From Roseibium sp. (lineage in GTDB: Bacteria > Pseudomonadota > Alphaproteobacteria > Rhizobiales > Stappiaceae), in assembly GCA_017643215.1 (NCBI GenBank), contig JAEPNV010000017.1, positions 48,578-112,577 of the forward strand: a DNA stretch of 64,000 bases, given 5' to 3'. Below, one piece after another: positions 26,048 through 33,007 of the stretch (its first letter is position 1; every line of letters starts with the position of its first letter). The position numbers were made by a program, and so were the translations under genes. The notes under the pieces are model-generated. The model searched no databases. It saw only the letters and a list, made by a program, of their open reading frames with translations, and was not told where the DNA came from.

Positions 26048-27055
26048 ATGAAACGGCAACTCATTGGAAGCATGCTCGCGGGCCTGTTCGCGGTGTCGCC
26101 CGCCTTGGCGGAAGACACCTTGACCGCAGTCCATGCGTTCCCCGAAACCCTGATCTATACCAAGAGCTTTCTGTCCTTTGTCGACAAGGTGAACAAGGAA
26201 GGCGAGGGCGTCATCCGCATCGACGTCCGCGGCGGTCCGGAAGCCATCGGCATGTTCCAGCAGCCGGACGCGGTGCGCGACGGCATCGTCGACATGGTCT
26301 ATACGCCCGGCAGCTTTTATGCCGGCGCGCTGCCGGAAAAGGACGCGCTTGTCGCCTCCAACCTGACGGCCGTTGAGACCCGTGAGAACGGCGGCATCGA
26401 GCTGATCGACCAGATCCACCAGGAAAAGATGGGTGTGAAGTATCTCGGCTGGTTCGACAGCGGCGTGACCTACAACCTGTGGACCCGGAACGAGCCTGAG
26501 TTCGACGCGGACGGCAATTTGAAGGTCGACGGCCTGAAGCTGCGCGGCAATGCCGTCTACAACGCGTTCTTCACCGAATATCTCGGGGCGCAGGTGATCG
26601 ACCTGCCGACGACGGACGTTTACGCGGCGCTTGAGCGCGGCGTGGTCGACGCCACCGGCTGGACCCAGATCGGCCTGATCGATCTGAAATGGAACGAGTT
26701 CCTGAACTACCGGATCGAGCCGAACTTCTTTTCCACCGACCTTGGCGTGATCGTCAATCTGGAAAGCTGGAACGGCCTCAGTGACGCTTCCAGGGAGATC
26801 CTGCAACGGGTCGCGATCGAGCACGAACGGTCCAGCGTCGAGGCGCTCAGGGCCAAGCGTGACGAAGACTTTGCTGCCCTCGACGCGCAAGGCATGCAGG
26901 TGGTTGAATTGCAGGGTGACGCAAGGGCCAACTATCTGGCCGCCGCCCGCGAAAAGACCTGGGAGCGGATGCGCAACCTGATGCAGGAGCATCCGATGGG
27001 CCTTGGCAACTACGACACGCTGATCGGTTTGTTCTACGATCCGGCGGCTGACTAA
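26048..27055 (+). CDS. TRAP transporter substrate-binding protein (DctP family)
   Basis: 335 residues with a Sec signal peptide (MKRQLIGSMLAGLFAVSPALA). It is a periplasmic binding protein of TRAP carriers for organic acids. GLKLRGNAVYNAFFTEYLGAQVIDLPTTDVYAALERGVVDATGW is the region with the conserved Arg that clamps the substrate carboxylate, and GVIVNLESWNGLSDASREILQ is typical. GAGGAAGGAGA precedes the ATG. A strong hairpin separates it from the permease genes. Confidence 0.9.
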   Translation: MKRQLIGSMLAGLFAVSPALAEDTLTAVHAFPETLIYTKSFLSFVDKVNKEGEGVIRIDVRGGPEAIGMFQQPDAVRDGIVDMVYTPGSFYAGALPEKDALVASNLTAVETRENGGIELIDQIHQEKMGVKYLGWFDSGVTYNLWTRNEPEFDADGNLKVDGLKLRGNAVYNAFFTEYLGAQVIDLPTTDVYAALERGVVDATGWTQIGLIDLKWNEFLNYRIEPNFFSTDLGVIVNLESWNGLSDASREILQRVAIEHERSSVEALRAKRDEDFAALDAQGMQVVELQGDARANYLAAAREKTWERMRNLMQEHPMGLGNYDTLIGLFYDPAAD

Positions 27056-27067
27056 GACATCACTTTG

Positions 27068-27093
27068 GCCGGCGGTCCGTCCGGACCGCCGGC
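27068..27093 (+). terminator. Intercistronic 11-bp GC hairpin after dctP-like gene
   Basis: GCCGGCGGTCC pairs perfectly with GGACCGCCGGC around a four-base loop. No T tract follows, so it is more likely a partial attenuator or 3' stabiliser that keeps the binding protein more abundant than the permeases. Confidence 0.55.
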
Positions 27094-27123
27094 TCCCGCC
27101 CCGCATTCGCAAGGCGCCCGGCG

Positions 27124-27624
27124 TTGCTTTTCAGGCTGTATTCCTTCGTCATCTATGGCATGGCGGCCATGTCCGGCGCGACGCTGGTCTGGCTGATGGT
27201 GTCGGTCGTCCTGTCCGTCGGCATGCGCAATCTCGGCATCCAGCCGTTCGCCTGGCTGTTTACCTCTGCCGAATACGGGCTCTTGTACATGACCATGCTG
27301 GGCGCTCCCTGGCTGGTCCGGGCCAAGGGTCATGTGCATATCGAACTGGTGACCGCCGCTCTGCCGGAGGGCGCCCGGCAAGTCGTCAGCCGCGGCGTGG
27401 CGCTGACCTGCGTCATCGTCTGCGTGATCCTGGCCTGGAAAGGCGCGGACCTGCTCCTGACCAATATCGAGCGCAACGACTACGATGTGCGCGCTTACTT
27501 TTTTCCCCGCTGGATCCTCACCATCTCGTTCCCGGTCAGTTTCGGACTGATGGCGGTTGAGTTCTCGCGGTTTGTCGTCGGCAAAGACCTGATGCATTCG
27601 GGCCAGGCGGGGATTCACGAGTAA
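27124..27624 (+). CDS. TRAP transporter small permease (DctQ family)
   Basis: 166 residues with four hydrophobic segments, the family topology: SFVIYGMAAMSGATLVWLMVSVVLSVGMR, LLYMTMLGAPWLVRAKGHVHIELVTAALPEGARQ (conserved amphipathic core), VALTCVIVCVILAWKGADLLL and ILTISFPVSFGLMAVEFSRFVV. Translation probably starts at TTG; ATG at 27157 is the alternative. It overlaps the large permease by one base (TAATG). Confidence 0.85.
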   Translation: MLFRLYSFVIYGMAAMSGATLVWLMVSVVLSVGMRNLGIQPFAWLFTSAEYGLLYMTMLGAPWLVRAKGHVHIELVTAALPEGARQVVSRGVALTCVIVCVILAWKGADLLLTNIERNDYDVRAYFFPRWILTISFPVSFGLMAVEFSRFVVGKDLMHSGQAGIHE

Positions 27625-28937
27625 TGGAGTGGTACGAAGCGCTGGCTCTTCTGCTCGGCACGATCGTGTTCTTGATGGCGATCGGAATGCCCGTGGCGCT
27701 CGCCTTTCTGGCCGCCAACATCATCGGCGCCTGGGTGTTCATGGGCGGTGACCGGGGCGTTGCCCAGCTCCTCAACAACGGCCTTGGGTCGCTGACCAAA
27801 TTCGCGCTGGTGCCGATCCCGCTGTTCCTCCTGATGGGCGAACTGTTCTTTCATACCGGGCTGGGCCGGCGCATGTTCAACGCGATCGACCAGCTCCTCG
27901 GCCGCCTGCCGGGGCGCCTGTCCTACGTCACCGTCCTCGGCGGGACTGGATTTTCGACCCTGTCCGGCTCGTCCATGGGATCGACCGCGCTGCTGGGCTC
28001 GCTGATGGTCTCGGAAATGACCGAGCGAGGTTACAAGAAGCACATGTCCATCGGTCCGATCCTGGGGACGGGCGGACTGGCGATCATCATCCCGCCATCG
28101 GCGCTCGCGGTGCTTCTGGCGACGCTGGCGCAGATCGATGTCGGGGCGCTATTGATCGCCGGTGTCATTCCCGGCCTGATCCTGGCCGGCCTTTATATCG
28201 GCATGATCTGGTTCCAGACCCGGATCGATCCGGAGGCAGCGCCCGCCTATGACATCGAGCCGCGTTCGATTGGCGCCAAGCTGGCGCTGCTCGGACGTGA
28301 TGTCGTGCCGATGGTCGGCCTGATGGTGGTCATCGTCATGATGATGATCAACGGCATCGTCACGCCGTCGGAAGCGGCCGCCTTCGGCGCGCTCGGCGTG
28401 ATCATTCTGGCCCTTTTGTTCCGCTGTTTGAGCTGGGAGTCGTTGCGCAAATCGATCATCGGGGCGCTCCGCGTGACACTGATGGCCTATCTCATCGTGT
28501 TCGGGTCGGCGACCTTCAGTCAGCTTCTGGCGTTTTCCGGCGCCTCCCGGGGGCTGATTGACTGGGCGACCGGGTTCGATCTGGCGCCGGTCGCCATGCT
28601 CCTGGTCATGTTTGCGGTGCTTTTGATCCTCGGCATGTTCATGGAACAGATCTCGATCATGCTCCTGACGGTGCCGATTTTCTTTCCGCTCGCGCAAAGC
28701 CTCGGGTTCGATCTGATCTGGTTCGGGCTGATCATGCTGCTGGCGTTGGAAATCAGCTTCACCACCCCGCCCTTCGGCCTGCTGCTGTTCGTCATGAAGG
28801 GGGTGGCGCCGCCGGACACGACCATGCGCCAGATCTATGTGTCGGCCTTGCCGTTCATCGTCTGCTCGCTGGCCTTGGTCGTCCTCTTGATCGTGTTTCC
28901 ACAACTGGCCACCTGGCTGCCGGGCCTGTCGGGATAG
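27624..28937 (+). CDS. TRAP transporter large permease (DctM family)
   Basis: 437 residues, about twelve transmembrane segments. Typical blocks are GMPVALAFLAANIIGAW, IPLFLLMGELFFHTGLGRRMFNAIDQLLGRLPGRLSYVTVLGGTGFSTLSGSSMGSTALLGSL and LEISFTTPPFGLLLFVMKGVAPPDTTMRQIYVSALPF. Na+-driven uptake of the acid captured by the binding protein. Last gene of the rightward operon. Confidence 0.92.
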   Translation: MEWYEALALLLGTIVFLMAIGMPVALAFLAANIIGAWVFMGGDRGVAQLLNNGLGSLTKFALVPIPLFLLMGELFFHTGLGRRMFNAIDQLLGRLPGRLSYVTVLGGTGFSTLSGSSMGSTALLGSLMVSEMTERGYKKHMSIGPILGTGGLAIIIPPSALAVLLATLAQIDVGALLIAGVIPGLILAGLYIGMIWFQTRIDPEAAPAYDIEPRSIGAKLALLGRDVVPMVGLMVVIVMMMINGIVTPSEAAAFGALGVIILALLFRCLSWESLRKSIIGALRVTLMAYLIVFGSATFSQLLAFSGASRGLIDWATGFDLAPVAMLLVMFAVLLILGMFMEQISIMLLTVPIFFPLAQSLGFDLIWFGLIMLLALEISFTTPPFGLLLFVMKGVAPPDTTMRQIYVSALPFIVCSLALVVLLIVFPQLATWLPGLSG

Positions 28938-29041
28938 CGGCCGCTTTCTGAGTAACTGCAACTTAAAGATGTATTATGGTTCGTGGACGCGGGAAAGGCT
29001 CCGGGTAGGCTGAGGCGGTATTTCATTGAGGATTACCGACC

Positions 29042-29857
29042 ATGCCCTTCACGCTCTTCAAAGGCACCTTCACCCCACAATTCGGCCGACCCGACGGCGA
29101 TTCCATGCGTTTTGTGCCGGACAATCCCGATCCGCTGTTTCATCTCACGCGACGGGGTGCTGCACCTAAGGTCAATGGAATCAACGGCAGCGTGCAATTG
29201 CGCTATGAAGCCATCGACACGATGGAATCGCGCGCCAAGGATCCCTTTGCCTCCGATGCCACCGCCTCCAATCTCAATCTGGCCGGAACCAACGGCGGCG
29301 CCCAGCCGGCCCGGGGGTATATCTTCTCAAATCAGATCGGTCCGAACGGCCGGCCGATCGCCTTTGTGTTTGCCGGCGATACGGCCATGGCGGATGGCAG
29401 TTCGCATTTTGTGAAGGCCGAAGACCTGGGCGACAGCATCAACGTCCAACAGCTTGCCCTCGGTCATGCCTATCCGCTCTATTACGACACGCTGTTTGCC
29501 GACTTGCGGGCGTTTTGCGACCAGGCGGTGAATGCGGCACGGTCCGCCGCCAAGGGCGTGTGGGCGGCCGACGTGACGAATACCGGCTTTGGCTGGACCG
29601 ACGATCTGAAACAGTTGCCGCCGATCTTTCCCAAGCTCTGGCGCCGATTGGACAGTTACAGCCGGGACGAAATCTTCTTCGAGCCGGACGCCCCCCTGTC
29701 AAACCTGAAGGCCTATATCGAGTCCCGCCGCGATGAACGGGTGTTCTTGCGCGATGAACAGAGATTTGCCGGGTTTGACGATCTCGTCGAGATTGATGGC
29801 GATCAGGTGCATTTGACCGCAGAACCGCAAAACATGGTCGTGGTGTCGCAAAAGTAG
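29042..29857 (+). CDS. Staphylococcal-nuclease-like (SNase fold) protein
   Basis: Although divergent, the 271 residues carry the catalytic set of thermonuclease in order: D18-G-D20-S (metal loop DGDT), R54-YEAI-D59-T60-M-E62 (compare RxxxxDTPE) and R104 in NGRPIAFVFAGD (compare GRxLAxxYxDG), followed by QQLALGHAYPLYYD and AARSAAKGVWAAD. So it should cut nucleic acid with a Ca2+-like ion. There is no signal peptide, unusual for secreted thermonucleases, and a ~70-residue C-terminal extension of unknown role. It stands alone and converges on the photolyase-like gene. Confidence 0.7.
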   Translation: MPFTLFKGTFTPQFGRPDGDSMRFVPDNPDPLFHLTRRGAAPKVNGINGSVQLRYEAIDTMESRAKDPFASDATASNLNLAGTNGGAQPARGYIFSNQIGPNGRPIAFVFAGDTAMADGSSHFVKAEDLGDSINVQQLALGHAYPLYYDTLFADLRAFCDQAVNAARSAAKGVWAADVTNTGFGWTDDLKQLPPIFPKLWRRLDSYSRDEIFFEPDAPLSNLKAYIESRRDERVFLRDEQRFAGFDDLVEIDGDQVHLTAEPQNMVVVSQK

Positions 29858-29866
29858 CAGCCCGTT

Positions 29867-31141
29867 TCACGTCGTGCCGGCCAACACTCCAAGGCCCCGC
29901 AAGATGTCCGGGATTTTGGCCTTGACCTTGAAGAAGCCTGCCGTTGCATGCGGCCAAACCAGATCATCGTATCGGCGGCGAAGCTGACGCATGCGGATGC
30001 CTTGCCGGCCGAGATCCGCGTCCGCCGCCGTCATGGCGTCCTGAACCGGTCCGACAGGCGTGTATGCGGTGACGATGGTGTCCGCGCCGGCGCGTTTCGC
30101 CAGGGCGGTAAGGGCCTCAGGCCAGTCCTGAGATGGAAGGACGCCTTTGTCCGGGCATTTGTACCACTCCGCGGCACGGGTGACGGCGCCCGAAACGGCA
30201 GCCTCGGCAAACGCTCTCACAGTCGGTGAGGTGGGCATTGGTGAGCGATTTGCCGTGAGCGCCAGACCAACCACGGCGACCGGTTCTGCCGGATGAACCG
30301 CCCAGCTCTCCGGATGGCAGTCCTCCTCGCTCACCAGAAGCACACAGCGCACAGGTTCGGCGATTTGGTCTGCCGGCCGAACCGGCATGGGCGCACCAGG
30401 CGGCGGTTCTTCCAGCGGCGGCGCGGTTTTGGCAAGACCCCTTTCCAACGGAAACCGGCCAACCGTGTAGCGGGCAATGTTGTCGGGGCGCGCCAGATAG
30501 GTCTTGCCCCTGGTGTGAAGGCCTCCGACCCACCTCCAGGACAACGTATTGGAGGCCGGGTCGCCATCAAGCAGATGGCGGTAGAAAAAATCGGCACCAA
30601 GTTGCCAGGGTAGGCCCAGCGTGTAGATCCAGATGCTTGCAAACCACATCCGCGCGTGATTGTGCAGGTATCCGGTCTCGATGAGTTCGTGGCTCCAGGC
30701 ATCGAAACAGGCGATGCCGGTCTGGCCGGACGTCGCGGTTGCGAAACGTTTCATGAGCTTTCGGTCCGCACCAAGACCGTCGGTGAGGCGATTTAGTTCG
30801 TCCTTGTACTGATGCCAAACGAAGGGGCGGTGTTCCAGCCAGCCCTTGAAATAGCCGCGCCAGACAACCTCTTGAATGAATTTTTCCGCAGTTTGCGGGG
30901 AATGCCGCGCGAAAACATGCGTCAGCACGTCTTCCTCCAGAAGAACCCGATGCCTGATCCAGGGCGAGAGCGCTGAAACGTTCAAACGGTTGCCGGGACC
31001 ACGGTCGTGGTTGCGGGTCCTTGCGTATTTCTCGCCCGCGCGCGGCGCAAAAGTGTTCAACTGGCGCAGTGCTGCGTCCCTGGTCGCGGACCAGGATGTG
31101 TGGCGATGACCGTTGCCGAGCGGGAAATCAAGCTGGGTCAT
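29867..31141 (-). CDS. Photolyase/cryptochrome-like FAD protein with permuted domain order
   Basis: 424 residues. The photolyase FAD domain comes first: SALSPWIRHRVLLEEDVL, AEKFIQEVVWRGYFKGWLE, and residues 154-207 (GYLHNHARMWFASIWIYTLGLPWQLGADFFYRHLLDGDPASNTLSWRWVGG) are the classical flavin/DNA-binding block. After a Pro-rich linker (~240-258) residues ~264-424 look like the alpha/beta domain that normally sits at the N-terminus of photolyases (VRCVLLVSEED.., VVGLALTANRS, AKRAGADTIVTAYTPVGPVQDAM). Start chosen at MTQLDFPLGN, overlapping the upstream gene by 14 bases. DNA repair by blue light or a photoreceptor role is expected. Confidence 0.8.
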   Translation of the reverse strand: MTQLDFPLGNGHRHTSWSATRDAALRQLNTFAPRAGEKYARTRNHDRGPGNRLNVSALSPWIRHRVLLEEDVLTHVFARHSPQTAEKFIQEVVWRGYFKGWLEHRPFVWHQYKDELNRLTDGLGADRKLMKRFATATSGQTGIACFDAWSHELIETGYLHNHARMWFASIWIYTLGLPWQLGADFFYRHLLDGDPASNTLSWRWVGGLHTRGKTYLARPDNIARYTVGRFPLERGLAKTAPPLEEPPPGAPMPVRPADQIAEPVRCVLLVSEEDCHPESWAVHPAEPVAVVGLALTANRSPMPTSPTVRAFAEAAVSGAVTRAAEWYKCPDKGVLPSQDWPEALTALAKRAGADTIVTAYTPVGPVQDAMTAADADLGRQGIRMRQLRRRYDDLVWPHATAGFFKVKAKIPDILRGLGVLAGTT

Positions 31142-32006
31142 GGTTTGGATCGTGTTCCTGCCGTGCCTGCCGGATTGGAGCGCGCGGGACGAAATAGGGC
31201 GTTTGCGTCCGGTATGTCTCAAACTCCGCGCCGAACATCCGTTGATAGCGCCGCTCCTTTAAGATCGGTGCCAGGGTGCAATAGAGGGTGAAGCTGATGG
31301 CGAGGACCAGTTGGTCGGGCGTCCAGGTCGGCACCGTCCAAAGGGTGAGCGTGAAGGCCAGATAGATCGGATGCCGGACGAACCGGAACAGGCCAAACTT
31401 CGGCATCGGCGGAAACTGCGGTCGCACACCGCGTGCCAGCGATACCCAGCCCAAAAGCCCGCTTTGCACTTCAGCGCCCGCGTCGAAGGAGGCTTTCATC
31501 AGCAAGAGCCAGCTTGAGGCGTAAAGTCCGGACACGGCCCATAGCGCCGGGCCCTCGGCCCGCCACCAGATCGTGCCGGTTGGCGTCCAGAACACAAACA
31601 GTGCGGCCAGTTGAAGCGACGCGATGAGGGCGTAGGTCGTCGTGGCCAGGGTCTTGCCGCTATTGGCGGGCGCGAGCCGGGCCAGTGCGCGGTTGCCGGC
31701 CCTGCTGAGAAACAGCGAGTGGCCGAGCGGAAACTGCACGATCAGCGCGAGATTGACGGCCCATGCGAAGGGGTAGGGCACTGTGCCAAACGCGCGCGAC
31801 ATGCCAAACCACATGGCCACGATCATGGCAATGACCGCGGCCGCGAAGATCAAATGGCATGCACATCCATAAACAAGGGCAACTAAAACGGCCCGCCGCC
31901 GTTCGCCGGGGGCGCGAGGCATTGGTTGGGCGGCGAAGGTTGCGGCCAACGGCGGCAGCGACGTCAAACCATCGTACAAGCGTTTTGAAATGGAACGGTC
32001 GGGCAT
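31128..32006 (-). CDS. Integral-membrane methyltransferase-like protein (NnrU / isoprenylcysteine carboxyl methyltransferase group)
   Basis: 292 residues with six or so membrane segments. The C-terminal FRFVRHPIYLAFTLTLWTVPTWTPDQLVLAISFTLYCTLAPILKERRYQRMFG is the SAM-binding RHPxY...ER pattern of ICMT/MddA-like enzymes. This family includes methanethiol S-methyltransferase. The substrate is unknown. It lies between the SDR and photolyase-like genes on the same strand and overlaps the latter. Confidence 0.75.
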   Translation of the reverse strand: MPDRSISKRLYDGLTSLPPLAATFAAQPMPRAPGERRRAVLVALVYGCACHLIFAAAVIAMIVAMWFGMSRAFGTVPYPFAWAVNLALIVQFPLGHSLFLSRAGNRALARLAPANSGKTLATTTYALIASLQLAALFVFWTPTGTIWWRAEGPALWAVSGLYASSWLLLMKASFDAGAEVQSGLLGWVSLARGVRPQFPPMPKFGLFRFVRHPIYLAFTLTLWTVPTWTPDQLVLAISFTLYCTLAPILKERRYQRMFGAEFETYRTQTPYFVPRAPIRQARQEHDPNHDPA

Positions 32007-32093
32007 GTGTGTGGGCGCAGGCGGTTTCTTCTCGTTCGGCCATCACATGGAAGCGGATCGTGCATCGTCCATGATGTGCGACAATCGGTCCAG

Positions 32094-32909
32094 TCAGCGG
32101 CGGCGGGCGGCGGTTGCGCCGTCCAGGGATCGGCGCAGCAGGCCGGCGAACAGGCTGCGGGCATCGGCGGCGGGTTGAAGCAGCTTGCCGGGGCCGGATT
32201 CGATCAAAAGCGTCCGGCGCCGGCCCAAGGCGCGCAGCGCCTTTCGTGCGACGTCGCCCGGTTCCATTGCAAAGGGCAACTGGTCTCCTTGGAAACCGGC
32301 GGATCGGCCAAACCCGGTGCGCGTTGCGCCGGGGCAGGCACACAGGATGTCCACGGGTTCGGTGGCCAGCTCGGCCGACAGCGCTTCACTGAACGACAGG
32401 AGAAAGGCTTTGGTGGCCGCATAGGTCGCCAGGTTGGGGACCGGTACGAAACCGGCCGAACTCCCCATGACAATGACACCGGCGCGCCGGCGGTTCTCTC
32501 GAGCCCGCACCACCATGTCCGGCAGGATGGAATGCAGCAGGCCGAGCACGGCGTTGATGTTCAGATCAACGGTCGCACGGTGTTTGCCGGCCGGGCGGTC
32601 CAGAAACCGACCGTAAACGCCCATTCCTGCATTGGCGATCAGCAGATCGATCTCCGCCTCATTTGCAGCCTGGCACACTTTTTCGAGGCCGGCCGGGTCG
32701 GCCAGATCGGCGTCTACGGCAGTGACGGTGCGGCCGGCGTCCGATTCCAGGCTGGCCCGGAGGGCGTCAAGGTCGGGTCCTGAGCGTGCCGTCAAGACAA
32801 GATGCGTGGCAGGCGGCAGCGCCTGTGCGAACGCTTTTCCGATTCCCCGGCTTGCGCCGGTGATCAAGGCGGCTCGTGGCGGTTTACGCCGTGCGGAACA
32901 ATAAGCCAT
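32094..32909 (-). CDS. Short-chain dehydrogenase/reductase (SDR)
   Basis: 271 residues from MAYCSARRKPPRAALITGASRGIGKAFAQ. It has the cofactor motif TGASRGIG, the NAG of LLIANAGMGVYGRF, the catalytic Ser of VMGSSAGFV and YAATK (Tyr and Lys); Asn is contributed by DLNINAVLGLL. NAD(P)-dependent oxidoreductase of unknown substrate. First gene of a leftward set with the membrane methyltransferase and the photolyase-like protein. Confidence 0.85.
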   Translation of the reverse strand: MAYCSARRKPPRAALITGASRGIGKAFAQALPPATHLVLTARSGPDLDALRASLESDAGRTVTAVDADLADPAGLEKVCQAANEAEIDLLIANAGMGVYGRFLDRPAGKHRATVDLNINAVLGLLHSILPDMVVRARENRRRAGVIVMGSSAGFVPVPNLATYAATKAFLLSFSEALSAELATEPVDILCACPGATRTGFGRSAGFQGDQLPFAMEPGDVARKALRALGRRRTLLIESGPGKLLQPAADARSLFAGLLRRSLDGATAARRR

Positions 32910-32942
32910 TGGGCGTCTCTTTCTGCAGGACCACATCCAGGA

Positions 32943-32972
32943 AAGATACGCGTTCGCCGACACACAGGATCG
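32943..32972 (-). promoter_or_regulatory. Possible RpoE/ChrR-type (singlet oxygen) promoter
   Basis: Reading leftward, CGATCC and TATCTT are 18 bases apart, close to the TGATCC-N18-TAAGA type recognised by the alphaproteobacterial RpoE that controls photolyase genes. It lies about 35 bases before the SDR start. Weak match; pattern only. Confidence 0.3.
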
Positions 32973-33007
32973 CGTCTAGACGACGGTTTGTGCTCAAAGT
33001 GATCCGA

